Origin: Candidatus Izemoplasma sp.
GTDB lineage: Bacteria; Bacillota_I; Bacilli_A; Izemoplasmatales; Izemoplasmataceae
DNA: 64,000 nucleotides
Assembly: GCA_021736205.1 (NCBI GenBank)
Contig: JAIPGF010000006.1
Span: 1 to 64,000 of the forward strand
Reading direction: 5' to 3'
Shown: piece after piece, positions 23,123 to 32,418 of the stretch
Layout of the letters: each line of letters begins with the position of its first letter
Numbering within the stretch: position 1 is the stretch's first letter
Notes under the pieces: model-generated
What the model was told of the DNA's origin: nothing
Seen by the model: only the letters and a program-made list of their open reading frames with translations
The model's database searches: none
Program-made: the position numbers and the translations under genes

Positions 23123-24586
23123 ATGTCTTCAAAATCCAGATCTATCATTTCTTATTTAGGTATATTTGTCATCATTATTGGCGTTATCATGCTGCTTCCA
23201 ATAGTTGTTGCATTGTTCTATCCGGCAGAAAACGACCAAATTATATATTTCTTAATACCCGGTATGACCTCTGTCATAATTGGTGGACTATTATACTTTC
23301 TTAATAAAAAATATCACGACTATGTTGTTTTTGATCGGAATTCTTTTTGGTTGATTGTTTTAATTTGGATTCTTGCAATACTTCTAACAGCAATTCCTTT
23401 TGCTATGTTAGATTTGTACAACTTCACACACGCTGTATTTGAAGCAACAAGTGGGTTATCCACAACAGGTCTCAGTGTTATGGATGTTTCAATTACAAGT
23501 AATTTATTTTTATTTTATCGTAGTGAATTACAATTTTTCGGTGGTGTAGGACTTGTATTAGTATTTGTTAGTTTATTATCAAAACAAAATTCATATGCCA
23601 TTTACACTGCTGAGGGACACTCCGATCAACTAAGTCCTAATTTAGTCGCTTCAGCAAGAAGAATTGTTGGTATTTATTTGTTATATATTACAATTGGAAC
23701 AATATTATTATCTGTTTCATCAATGTCTATATTTGATGCGATTAACCATTCTGTAGCAGCAATATCAACAGGCGGGTTTTCTACTCAAGTAACAAGTATT
23801 TTACACTTTAATAATCTATTCGTAGAAATTGTTATTATTGTATTAATGGTTTTAGGTGGAACGAACTTCTTAGTTCATGCACACCTACTAACTGGAAAAA
23901 TAAAAGATGTATTAAAACATAACGAGTTATTTTATATGTTAGGTGTCTTTTTAGTATTAATCCCTGCAATGACACTTTATGTATCACAAACACAAGCAAT
24001 GCCGTTTTTTGAGTCATTGCGAATAACGACATTTCAATTAATATCTGCCTCAACTACAACGGGGTATAGTACTATTAATGACTTTTTAGGATATTCTTCA
24101 ATCTTTGTTATAGTCGTTATAGTATTAATGGTTATAGGTGGAGGAATTGGTTCAACAGCCGGAGGATTTAAACAATTTCGTTTTATTTTATTAATTAAAT
24201 CAATCTATTGGTATTTTTTAGAATCAATCACGAGCAAACGATATATCTACAATAAACGCGTACATAAAGTAGATAAAAAAGAAGATGTCACTGATAAAAT
24301 GTTACGAAACACATTTGTGTTTGGACTTCTTTACTTAATAATGTTATTTGTTGGTGTAGTTATGTTTAGTCATTATGGGTTCACAATGCAAGAGAGTTTA
24401 TTTGAAAGCGCCTCAGCTTTAGGTACAGTTGGGCTTTCTGTTGGTCTATTTGGCTATAGTTCGCCTCCTGTTATTTTATGGATGGGATCAGTTATGATGC
24501 TTCTTGGGCGTTTAGAAATATTAATCGTTTTGATTGTTATTATTAACTTTTTTAGGAAACTAAAGAATAAAAATCAAACCGGATAA
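23123..24586 (+). CDS. TrkH/KtrB-type potassium channel subunit
   Basis: 487 aa integral membrane protein with four M1-P-M2 repeats. Selectivity-filter segments are visible: ATSGLSTTGLS, AAISTGGFST, SASTTTGYST and SALGTVGLSVG. The GIGSTAGGFK stretch (about residue 345) matches the conserved TrkH segment after the third filter. Residues 383-397 are a basic cytosolic loop. It moves K+ inward, gated by the two TrkA-type subunits encoded just upstream. The three genes are translationally coupled (overlap 4 nt, gap 2 nt). Confidence 0.9.
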   Translation: MSSKSRSIISYLGIFVIIIGVIMLLPIVVALFYPAENDQIIYFLIPGMTSVIIGGLLYFLNKKYHDYVVFDRNSFWLIVLIWILAILLTAIPFAMLDLYNFTHAVFEATSGLSTTGLSVMDVSITSNLFLFYRSELQFFGGVGLVLVFVSLLSKQNSYAIYTAEGHSDQLSPNLVASARRIVGIYLLYITIGTILLSVSSMSIFDAINHSVAAISTGGFSTQVTSILHFNNLFVEIVIIVLMVLGGTNFLVHAHLLTGKIKDVLKHNELFYMLGVFLVLIPAMTLYVSQTQAMPFFESLRITTFQLISASTTTGYSTINDFLGYSSIFVIVVIVLMVIGGGIGSTAGGFKQFRFILLIKSIYWYFLESITSKRYIYNKRVHKVDKKEDVTDKMLRNTFVFGLLYLIMLFVGVVMFSHYGFTMQESLFESASALGTVGLSVGLFGYSSPPVILWMGSVMMLLGRLEILIVLIVIINFFRKLKNKNQTG

Positions 24587-24589
24587 AGT

Positions 24590-24724
24590 TTTTTGTTCTC
24601 GAGTTTTATAATAACTAAATTTATCCAATCAGGGTTTAACATTGCAGCAGTATTAACTGTGTCGCAGATGATACTTGGATATACTTTTTTAAGTCTGTTT
24701 TTACATCCTGAGACAAGTAAATAG
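24590..24724 (+). pseudogene. C-terminal remnant of a membrane protein
   Basis: Open without a start: FIITKFIQSGFNIAAVLTVS then MILGYTFLSLFLHPE, ending in TAG at 24722. A hydrophobic tail, probably the last piece of a deleted transporter gene. The rest of the gap to 24922 holds a terminator and the ptsI promoter region (TATGCTATAATTAAC near 24833-24847). Confidence 0.35.
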
Positions 24725-24756
24725 TTTTTAAATTTATTACTACTATGAATCTTATT

Positions 24757-24800
24757 ACTACAATCACACAGAATAATTCTCTGTGATTGTAGTGTTTTTT
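24757..24800. terminator. Long intrinsic terminator
   Basis: ACTACAATCACA ... TGTGATTGTAGT, with AGAATAATTCT continuing the stem, then T7. One of the longest hairpins in the window. Confidence 0.85.
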
Positions 24801-24922
24801 TAAGCAAACTGTGTGATGAAATAAAACTGTAGATATGCTATAATTAACTGTAAATTAACCAGCAGTAAGTATCAACCAAAAAATATGAATTTAATTAATC
24901 AAATGAAAAGAGGCGGACTCAC

Positions 24923-26629
24923 ATGAAAGTAAAAGGTATTATAGCTAGTGAAGGTATTGCCATTGCTAAGGTATTTAAATTCAAAGAAGTTAAACTTGAC
25001 ATACCAGATAAGAAAACAGATGATACCGCAAAAGAAATCGCAAAACTAGACGCAGCAATTAAGGTGAGTGTCGAAGAGTTGAAAACACTAAAAAAACAGA
25101 CATTAAACGCATTTGATGAAGAACATGCTATGGTGTTTGATGCTCATATAGAAATTGCAAATGATCCAGAAATTAAACGCCAAGTTGAAGCGTTAATAAC
25201 GAATCAATCTTTTAATGCTGCTAAAGCATTTAAAGAGGTAACTGATGATTATGAAAAGTTATTTAAAGCGATGGATGATAACTATTTAAAAGAACGACAT
25301 GCAGATGTCAAAGATGTTGCTAGACGTATCATCTCACATCTAATAGATGTCGATATTATGGATCCAAGCAATATTAATGAAGAGGTTATAGTCGTAGCAG
25401 ATGATTTATCACCAAGTGACACTGCCCAATTGAATAAACAGTTTGTGCAAGGCTTTGTTACAAACATTGGTGGTCGTACCTCCCATAGTGCTATTATGGC
25501 TAGAAGCCTAGAATTACCAGCGGTTGTCGGTACTGGAGATATTATGGATAACGTCTCTAATGACGACACGCTAATTATTGATGGCGAAGCCGGTATTGTT
25601 ATTATTAATCCGACAAAAGATGAAATAAACACCTATAAAGAAAAACAAAAGACGTTTAAACAAAGACAAAAACAGTTAGAAAAATATAAAAATAAACCAA
25701 GTGTTACCCAAGATGGTACACATGTTGAAATTGCCGCAAATATCAATAATCCTAGTGATATGGAAATGGTCATTGATAATGGAGCAGATGGGGTTGGGCT
25801 TTTCCGTACAGAATATTTATATATGGATAAAAAACAACTGCCAACTGAAGACATACAATTTAATGCCTATAAGAAAGTACTAGAACACGTTAAAGATCAA
25901 AAAGTGATTATTAGAACACTTGATATAGGTGCCGATAAATCACTTGATTATCTCCCCCTTGTGGATGAATTAAATCCCTTCTTAGGCCAACGTTCACTAC
26001 GTCTTTGTTTAGAAGAACAAGATATGTTTAAAACACAGTTACGCGCATTATTACGCGCCAGTGTGTATGGTGATTTACATGTTATGTTTCCTATGGTAGC
26101 TACATTAGATGAACTTAGAGAGGCGAAACGTTTATTAGAAGAATGTCGTCAAGAACTCAAAGCAGAACAAGTTGATTATGATGAGATTACTTTAGGAATA
26201 ATGGTAGAAATACCAGCAGTAGCGATGCTCGCTGATAAATTTGCTAAAGAAGTTGAGTTCTTTAGTATCGGAACAAACGATCTAATTCAATACACCTTTG
26301 CTGCAGACAGAATGAATCAAAAAGTTGCTTACTTATATCAACCGTATAACCCCGCATTACTTAGGTTAATTAAATCTGTTATTGATGCGGCCCATAAAGC
26401 AGATATCTGGGTCGGTATGTGTGGTGAAATGGCAAGTGATCAACTTGCAGCGCCAATTCTTTTAGGACTTGGATTAGATGAATTTAGTATGAGTGTCACA
26501 TCAATATTAAAAACAAGACGGCTATTTAGCCAACTATCATTTGCTAAAATGAAACAATTTGCGAATGAATGTTTAGACTTAGAAACGCATAACCAGGTAA
26601 AAAAACACATAGAAGACAGGTTAAAATAA
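24923..26629 (+). CDS. ptsI: Phosphoenolpyruvate-protein phosphotransferase (enzyme I of PTS)
   Basis: 568 aa, full family length. Enzyme I takes phosphate from PEP and passes it to HPr. Active-site His188 lies in GGRTSHSAIMARSLELPA. The PEP-binding domain shows GVGLFRTEYLYM, RTLDIGADK, LRLCLEE, FSIGTNDLIQYTFAADR and the catalytic Cys in GMCGEMASD (about residue 498). RBS AAGAGGCGGA. ptsH, normally next door, is not adjacent; HPr must be elsewhere. Transcribed alone or with the 26704 gene. Cytosolic. Confidence 0.97.
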   Translation: MKVKGIIASEGIAIAKVFKFKEVKLDIPDKKTDDTAKEIAKLDAAIKVSVEELKTLKKQTLNAFDEEHAMVFDAHIEIANDPEIKRQVEALITNQSFNAAKAFKEVTDDYEKLFKAMDDNYLKERHADVKDVARRIISHLIDVDIMDPSNINEEVIVVADDLSPSDTAQLNKQFVQGFVTNIGGRTSHSAIMARSLELPAVVGTGDIMDNVSNDDTLIIDGEAGIVIINPTKDEINTYKEKQKTFKQRQKQLEKYKNKPSVTQDGTHVEIAANINNPSDMEMVIDNGADGVGLFRTEYLYMDKKQLPTEDIQFNAYKKVLEHVKDQKVIIRTLDIGADKSLDYLPLVDELNPFLGQRSLRLCLEEQDMFKTQLRALLRASVYGDLHVMFPMVATLDELREAKRLLEECRQELKAEQVDYDEITLGIMVEIPAVAMLADKFAKEVEFFSIGTNDLIQYTFAADRMNQKVAYLYQPYNPALLRLIKSVIDAAHKADIWVGMCGEMASDQLAAPILLGLGLDEFSMSVTSILKTRRLFSQLSFAKMKQFANECLDLETHNQVKKHIEDRLK

Positions 26630-26703
26630 CCACAAAGCAGATAAATCATTGTATTTTTGTGCAATTCTGGTAAAATACAAGTGACACCGAAAGGAGAAAT
26701 AAT

Positions 26704-27213
26704 ATGGAATATGAATTTAATCAAACAGTTGAAGAAGAGGATTATGTTGCATTTGTAAACAACCATTTAAAATCAACATTTTTTAAACCGTTTAATCTAG
26801 TATTGTTTATTGTCAGTATTGGATATCTAATAATTAGCCCATTTGTAACAGGAGAACAAGACTTTACATTTTTATACATAGGTATTGGAATTATTGTTCT
26901 ATTAGTAGGAATGGTTATCTTTGTTAGAAGAAACGCGAAAAAACAATATCAAAAGAACCCCGGTCTTTTTAGAATGAAATATGTCGTTGATGACACATAT
27001 CTTTACTATAAAATCAGTGAAGGTGACATTAAAAAAGAGTGGAAAGATTTTTATAGTATAAATGAAACAGAAAACTACTTATATTTATATTTAAATAAAA
27101 ATAATGGCGTCGTTTTCGTTAAAAATCAAATAAATAATGACATTATAAGATTTATCAAACAAAAAGCAAAAGAAAATATCACTGATAAACGCGTTAAATT
27201 ATTAAGTGAATAA
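26704..27213 (+). CDS. YcxB-like membrane-anchored protein
   Basis: 169 aa. Two adjacent TM segments (about 30-50 and 57-77) followed by RRNAKKQYQKNP and a cytosolic PH-like beta domain (YKISEGDIKKEWKDFYSI...YLYLYLNKNNGVVFVK), the layout of YcxB-like C-terminal domain proteins. CGAAAGGAG RBS. Function of the family unknown. It has its own promoter (TGGTAAAATAC). Confidence 0.65.
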   Translation: MEYEFNQTVEEEDYVAFVNNHLKSTFFKPFNLVLFIVSIGYLIISPFVTGEQDFTFLYIGIGIIVLLVGMVIFVRRNAKKQYQKNPGLFRMKYVVDDTYLYYKISEGDIKKEWKDFYSINETENYLYLYLNKNNGVVFVKNQINNDIIRFIKQKAKENITDKRVKLLSE

Positions 27214-27322
27214 CAGTTTAAGCGTTTATTCTATTTTTTCTGCTGTTCTTAATGGAAACCTTTTAAAATAAAAGGAATTATGATAAAATACGTTTAGATA
27301 AATGTGTTTTAAGGAGGCTAAC

Positions 27323-27697
27323 ATGGCAACTTTACTATGTGTTGATCATTCAGAAACTATTCGGATGATTGTTGAAGATTGTGTCAAGAATTTTTCATTG
27401 GATTTTGAAGAAACAGATAGTGGAAGTAAAGGGATTGAAAAAGCAAAGGAAATATCGGATCTAAAATATCTTTTATTAGATTGGGATACGCCAGGTATGA
27501 CTGGTAGAGAAGTTCTTAAAACCATTCGTGCAGATCAAAAATTTAAGGATGTATACATTTTATTGATGATGAATGTAGATAATAAACATCATGTTGTTGA
27601 TGCACTCGATTTAGGCGCAAACAACTATATACTAAAACCATTTAGCCTACAAGATTTAAGACAAAAGCTTGACGAAATCATGCACGATGCAGTTTAA
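27323..27697 (+). CDS. Stand-alone CheY-like receiver protein
   Basis: 124 aa from the ATG after TTAAGGAGGC. Only a receiver domain: phosphoacceptor Asp in LLLDWDTPGMTG (about residue 52), conserved Lys in LKPFS. The acidic pocket reads VDHSE instead of VDDSE, and the usual Thr/Ser after beta-4 is Met (LLMMNV), so phosphorylation chemistry or signalling may be altered. No output domain and no histidine kinase nearby. It may act like CheY or Spo0F by protein contact. Confidence 0.85.
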   Translation: MATLLCVDHSETIRMIVEDCVKNFSLDFEETDSGSKGIEKAKEISDLKYLLLDWDTPGMTGREVLKTIRADQKFKDVYILLMMNVDNKHHVVDALDLGANNYILKPFSLQDLRQKLDEIMHDAV

Positions 27698-27715
27698 AAC
27701 TGCATCGTTTCTTTT
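27684..27715. terminator. Terminator overlapping the receiver gene's stop codon
   Basis: ACGATGCAGTTT / AAACTGCATCGT stem followed by TTCTTTT. The TAA stop of the receiver gene lies in the loop of the hairpin. Confidence 0.8.
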
Positions 27716-27729
27716 AAGAGGTGACAAAA

Positions 27730-28203
27730 ATGATTGAAATTTATGATAGCAATTTAACAAAAGAAGATATTAAAAATAACACCCAATCAGTTGCATGTAG
27801 AGGACTTGTCATGCAAGAGGATAAGGTATTAGTCGTACATCTAACAGTTACTGATATATACGGCCTTCCAGGCGGTAGACTAGATACAGATGAATTATTA
27901 GAGTCTTGCCTTAAACGAGAAGTTGAAGAAGAGACAGGCTACTTAGTTTCACCTAATAAAAAAACAATAACCATAAAAGAACATTTCGAAGGAGAAACGT
28001 TTATTACTCATTACTATAACTGTGATATAGTGAGTAAAGATGGTAAACAATCTCTAACAAATCTGGAACAAGAACTGGGACTTAAAGCCTTTTGGATGCC
28101 ACTCAGTGCGCTAGTCGATGAATTAAGTCATAATCCAACCAAGTATAAATTTGGCCCCAACATACACCAACGAGAGTTCTTAGGATTGATGTATTCATTG
28201 TAA
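27730..28203 (+). CDS. Nudix hydrolase
   Basis: 157 aa from the ATG at 27730 (AAGAGGTGAC as RBS). The complete Nudix box runs from GGRLDTDE to REVEEETGY (about residues 56-79; pattern Gx5Ex7REUxEExGU), which binds Mg2+ and cleaves nucleoside diphosphate-linked compounds. Substrate not readable from sequence. The DUF2779 gene follows after 10 nt, so both may be one transcript. No membrane segment; cytosolic. Confidence 0.9.
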   Translation: MIEIYDSNLTKEDIKNNTQSVACRGLVMQEDKVLVVHLTVTDIYGLPGGRLDTDELLESCLKREVEEETGYLVSPNKKTITIKEHFEGETFITHYYNCDIVSKDGKQSLTNLEQELGLKAFWMPLSALVDELSHNPTKYKFGPNIHQREFLGLMYSL

Positions 28204-28213
28204 GGAGGAAACT

Positions 28214-30001
28214 ATGGCAAGTATGAACATCACCAAATCAAAGTTTATGGAATATGTGCGATGTGATCGATATCCCGCATTAAATAAAATTCATAAACGC
28301 AAAGATTTAGACGATGCGGAAAATGATCGATTTTATGATTTAATTGATTCACTTGAAGGCAGTTTCGCCCTTGAAGAGGATTTTTTAGAACCAGACACAA
28401 CACATTTGGAAGTTATGATGCCTTATTTTAACGAGGTTGAGATCTTAACTGCACGAAAAGTAATGAGTGACTGGGGAGGAGAAACCAGATATTCCACCAC
28501 ATATGGCCAACAAAAATTATTTTTAAGAGGATATAAATATTATAATTTAATGTGTTATGTAGATATCTATAATAAAATTGATGATCAAATAAATATTGTC
28601 GAAGTAAAAGCCACCACAACCAATAAATTTTTATCAATGACTTATAAAGAAGATGGTGTCGAATACCATGTTTTTTACAAAGACGACAAAGACATCTTAC
28701 ACTTAGCTGAAACACGCGAACCAAGCAGGTTAAAAAGTAAAAAATATCTTAAAAAACGTCGCTATTTAATGGAACGTTTACGTGCAGAAGGTGTGTATGT
28801 ATTTGACCTTGCCTTTCAGCGGTTTGTGATTGAAGAAGACGTTAAAGATGCGAACTACTATCTTGGGGTATTAAACCATGAGTATCGTTACAGTGGTGAA
28901 ATCATTGAAGGAAAACCAGCCTATAATAATGATATCGTTGCTTTTATTGATTTTACGGTGTTAACCAAAGAGATGCAGCCGATGATTGAATCACTTGTTG
29001 ATCGCGTGATAAAACGGATTGAAGAAGACGATCCAACGCGTGTGCCACTAGGAAAACACTGTCAACTCAAGAAAATGCGTGAATGTATTTATAAAGATGT
29101 TTGTTATGATGTGTTTCCTAAAAAAAACAGTATCTTAGAATACTTAAGCAAACATCACGGATTCAAAGATGAGTTTGGAGAAAAACAAGAGACCTTTGAT
29201 TTAATAAATGATGGCTTTAGGACAATGGAAGATGTACCGCATGAGTGGTTAACCAGAACCAATAACCAAATCCAACGAGATGTTGCCCTAACGCATACAC
29301 CCTACATCGACCAAGAAAAAATACAAGATGGTATAAAAGAAATAAGATATCCGATTTACCATCTAGATTTTGAAAGTTTTCCCTGCCCGTTGCCTCGCTT
29401 TGAAGGAGAAACACCCTACACACAAAGTGTTTTTCAGTTTTCATTACACATCGAGCGTGAAGCTGGTATCTGCGATAAAGATAATGATCATTATGAATTC
29501 TTAGCAAAAGACGCATCGGATCATCGATTAGAACTAGTAGAAGCCATGCTAAAGCATATTAAAGATGACGGGGGAAGTGTCATGGTGTATAACCAGGCAT
29601 TTGAAAAAACACGTATAAAGGAATTTGCTGAACTGTTCCCCACTTATAAAACTGAATTGTTAAACCTTAATGAACGCTTGTTTGATTTGATGTATTTGAT
29701 TAAAACAAACACAAAGTTTTATCAAAACATTGGCTACAATAAAGAACGAGCAAAAACCATCAATTATTATCATGAAGCACTTCATGGTTCATATAGTATA
29801 AAAAAAGTATTACCAATTTTTAGCGAACTCAGTTATGATGGTATGACAGTTGGAAACGGGATGGAAGCAGTCTATGCATACGCGGGATATATTCAGTTAA
29901 ATTCCGCTGAATTAAAGGAAACACAAGTTGCCTTAAAAAACTATTGTAAGCAAGATACCTGGGCAATGGTAGAAATATTAAACAACTTACGAAAGATTTA
30001 G
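28214..30001 (+). CDS. DUF2779 protein, putative Cas4-like nuclease with exonuclease-like C-terminus
   Basis: 595 aa. N-terminal PD-(D/E)XK-type region: YVDIYNKIDDQINIVEVKAT gives the D...E-x-K active-site pattern (about 112-131). A Cys cluster (GKHCQLKKMRECIYKDVCY, about 279-297) resembles the Fe-S ligands of Cas4/AddB nucleases. C-terminal half is DUF2779 with YHLDFESFPCPLPRF (about 373-387), like the first DEDD exonuclease motif, and later NQAFEKTRIKEF and QDTWAMVEIL, fitting the remaining motifs. Predicted DNA or RNA nuclease; family uncharacterised in detail. No CRISPR in the window. RBS AAGGAGGAAAC. Confidence 0.75.
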   Translation: MASMNITKSKFMEYVRCDRYPALNKIHKRKDLDDAENDRFYDLIDSLEGSFALEEDFLEPDTTHLEVMMPYFNEVEILTARKVMSDWGGETRYSTTYGQQKLFLRGYKYYNLMCYVDIYNKIDDQINIVEVKATTTNKFLSMTYKEDGVEYHVFYKDDKDILHLAETREPSRLKSKKYLKKRRYLMERLRAEGVYVFDLAFQRFVIEEDVKDANYYLGVLNHEYRYSGEIIEGKPAYNNDIVAFIDFTVLTKEMQPMIESLVDRVIKRIEEDDPTRVPLGKHCQLKKMRECIYKDVCYDVFPKKNSILEYLSKHHGFKDEFGEKQETFDLINDGFRTMEDVPHEWLTRTNNQIQRDVALTHTPYIDQEKIQDGIKEIRYPIYHLDFESFPCPLPRFEGETPYTQSVFQFSLHIEREAGICDKDNDHYEFLAKDASDHRLELVEAMLKHIKDDGGSVMVYNQAFEKTRIKEFAELFPTYKTELLNLNERLFDLMYLIKTNTKFYQNIGYNKERAKTINYYHEALHGSYSIKKVLPIFSELSYDGMTVGNGMEAVYAYAGYIQLNSAELKETQVALKNYCKQDTWAMVEILNNLRKI

Positions 30002-30066
30002 TTATTTAGTTTACAATTACTATCTATATGTTATAATTACTTGTATTTTGAATGAGGAGGAAAATA

Positions 30067-31353
30067 ATGTCAAAATTAGAAAAATTATCAGACAGCAAAG
30101 TAAAATTAGAAGTTGAAGTTTCACCAGAAAGTTTCGAACACGGACTTGATCATGCATTTAATCAGATTAAAGATGATGTAGAAATCAAAGGATTCCGTAA
30201 AGGTAAAGTAACACGTAAAGTTTATGAACAACATAAAGGTGTTGAATCTCTTTACAACGAAGCGATTAATCACGCAATTCAAGAAGCGTATGCAGACGCT
30301 GTACAAGAATATGATGTTGCAGTTGTTGCACAACCAAACATTGATTTAGACGTGACCAAAGTTGAAAAAGGTAAAGGCTTCACATTTACAGCTGAAGTGG
30401 CTGTTAAACCAGATGTACAACTGGGAGATTACAAAGGCTTAAAATTCGAAAAACAAGCTGTCGAAGTGACAGAAGAAGAAATCGATGCAGAAGTCGACAA
30501 ACTATTACAACAAAACGCAGAACTTGTTTTAAAAGAAGAAGGAACACTTGAAGAGAGTGACACAGCAATCTTCGATTTCGAAGGATTTGTCGATGGTGAA
30601 CCATTTGAAGGTGGAAAATCTGAAAATTATGAATTGAAAATTGGTAGTGGCCAATTTATTCCTGGATTTGAAGAGAAAATGATTGGTATGAAAGAAGGGG
30701 AAGAAAAAGAAATAGAAGTTAGTTTCCCAGAAGATTACCAAGCAGAAAACCTTAAAGGGAAAGATGCTACTTTCAAAGTTAAACTACATGAAATGAAAGT
30801 TAAAGAAGTTCCTGAACTATCAGATGAGTTTGTCAAAGAAATGGACAACGATCTTGAAACAGTAAAAGAACTTAAAGAAGACGCAAAAGAACGCTTAACT
30901 AGTCAAAAAGAAGAAGAAAACAAAAACGCACGCGTTGATTTTGCCGTTTCAGAAGCAACAAAAAATGCCACATTTGAATTACCACTAGAAATGATTGAAC
31001 AAGAACAAAAACGCTTAATGGATAACGTGCGCCAACAAGCAAAACAATACAACTTAGAACTTGATCAATACTTACAATTTAGTGGAATGAAAAAAGAAGA
31101 TTTTGAATCAAAACTAATGGATGATGCAGAAAAATCAGTATCATATAACTTAGTTGTTGAACAAATCGGTCTTGAAGAAGGTATTGATGCGACTGAAGAA
31201 GAAATCACTGCTAAGTATAAAGAAATAGCAGATCAATACAACATGGAACTTGAACAAGTTAAACAAGCAGTGAACCCTGCTGCTGTTGCACACGAAGTTA
31301 AATACAGAAAAACAATTGATTTTCTAGTAGATAACTTAGACTTAGAAGCATAA
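30067..31353 (+). CDS. tig: Trigger factor
   Basis: 428 aa from the ATG after GAGGAGGAAAATA. Ribosome-bound chaperone and peptidyl-prolyl isomerase. N-terminal ribosome-binding domain with the signature KGFRKGKVTRK (about 42-52; usual GFRxGKxP), FKBP-type PPIase domain (about 150-245: DFEGFVDGEPFEGGKSENYE, FIPGFEEKMIGMKEGE) and a helical C-terminal domain. Full length. Followed by a strong terminator. The usual Pro after GFRKGK is replaced by Val, a minor deviation. Confidence 0.97.
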   Translation: MSKLEKLSDSKVKLEVEVSPESFEHGLDHAFNQIKDDVEIKGFRKGKVTRKVYEQHKGVESLYNEAINHAIQEAYADAVQEYDVAVVAQPNIDLDVTKVEKGKGFTFTAEVAVKPDVQLGDYKGLKFEKQAVEVTEEEIDAEVDKLLQQNAELVLKEEGTLEESDTAIFDFEGFVDGEPFEGGKSENYELKIGSGQFIPGFEEKMIGMKEGEEKEIEVSFPEDYQAENLKGKDATFKVKLHEMKVKEVPELSDEFVKEMDNDLETVKELKEDAKERLTSQKEEENKNARVDFAVSEATKNATFELPLEMIEQEQKRLMDNVRQQAKQYNLELDQYLQFSGMKKEDFESKLMDDAEKSVSYNLVVEQIGLEEGIDATEEEITAKYKEIADQYNMELEQVKQAVNPAAVAHEVKYRKTIDFLVDNLDLEA

Positions 31354-31367
31354 TAATACGAATAATC

Positions 31368-31398
31368 GGCATAATCGTAAGTGATTATGCCTTTTTTT
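31368..31398 (+). terminator. Terminator of tig
   Basis: GGCATAATC-GTAAGT-GATTATGCC with T7. Confidence 0.9.
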
Positions 31399-31411
31399 AA
31401 AGGTGATAATT

Positions 31412-32218
31412 ATGACAATTGATTTAGTAATCAGTGATATGGATGGGACACTACTCACCGATGATCACACCATTACGGATGAAAACTTAGAAGCAATTGC
31501 GTTACTTAAAACAAAATCTATCCCGTTTATCATCGCAACAGGTAGACCATACCAACTTGTTAAAGCATATATTAATAACTATGGATTAAACACGTTATTC
31601 ATTTTAAACAACGGCGCTGAGATTTATGATGCCAAAACCGATAAAGTACTTTATGAAGCAACGCTTAAAGATACAGTTGTCGAAAAAATCTTGACATATG
31701 CCAAAGATAACAAGTTAGATCGTCTAATTTACACACATGATGCTATCTACTCAAATGATTCAGCAAGAAAAAGACAATTTGAGCAATGGAATCAGGTGTT
31801 AGATGAAAAAAGTAAAATCATTGTTAAAGACATTGCTGCTTATCCAAAAGGTACCCCTGTTAATAAATTAATGCTTGTTGAAGAAGATCCCGTGGCGTAT
31901 CAGACGTTTAAAGAAACAATCAAAACCATGGGAGATTTTGAAGTCGTATCAAGCAAATCAACCTTTATTGATATTAACCCCAAAAATGTGACCAAAGGCA
32001 ATGCCTTAAAGAAATGGCTTAAACAATCAAACGACGTTCCTAAAAATATGCTTGCTCTAGGTGATCAAGAAAATGATTTATCACTACTAAGGGTAGCACA
32101 TAAAAAAGTAGCGATGAAAAATGCCGTACAACCTTTAAAGGATATTGCTGATTTTATCACAGATAGCAACAACAATAGTGGTGTTGCAAAAGGTATTTAT
32201 CATTATTTTAAAAAGTAA
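31412..32218 (+). CDS. HAD-superfamily Cof-type phosphatase
   Basis: 268 aa; ATG at 31412 after AAAGGTGAT. Motif I SDMDGTLLTDD (catalytic Asp pair), motif II IIATGRPY, motif III Lys in KGNALKKWL (about 200), motif IV ALGDQENDLSLL (about 214-225), in the order of the Cof/YidA group (HAD type IIB). These enzymes dephosphorylate sugar or nucleotide phosphates, often with broad specificity. It begins directly after the tig terminator and has its own terminator (32241). Confidence 0.92.
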   Translation: MTIDLVISDMDGTLLTDDHTITDENLEAIALLKTKSIPFIIATGRPYQLVKAYINNYGLNTLFILNNGAEIYDAKTDKVLYEATLKDTVVEKILTYAKDNKLDRLIYTHDAIYSNDSARKRQFEQWNQVLDEKSKIIVKDIAAYPKGTPVNKLMLVEEDPVAYQTFKETIKTMGDFEVVSSKSTFIDINPKNVTKGNALKKWLKQSNDVPKNMLALGDQENDLSLLRVAHKKVAMKNAVQPLKDIADFITDSNNNSGVAKGIYHYFKK

Positions 32219-32240
32219 CAAAAAAATAGAAGACTAAATA

Positions 32241-32273
32241 GAAAACTAAGACACATTGTTTTAGTTTTCTTTT
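32241..32273 (+). terminator. Terminator of the Cof-type phosphatase
   Basis: GAAAACTAA...TTAGTTTTC stem followed by TTTT. Confidence 0.75.
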
Positions 32274-32418
32274 CCATTTTACTTTAAATAACGACCATCC
32301 TATATTATAATTAAAAAGGCTTATAATTAAGTAATCATGAAACTATGCTTATTTATTGATTTAGCCCATTTAAAACAGTATAATATAAGAGTAAGAAGAA
32401 TCTAAAAGAGGTGATTAA

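Noticed and set aside
28214-30001. cas4 gene of a CRISPR system
   Set aside because: Belongs to the DUF2779 family by length and C-terminal motifs, and no other cas gene or array is present.
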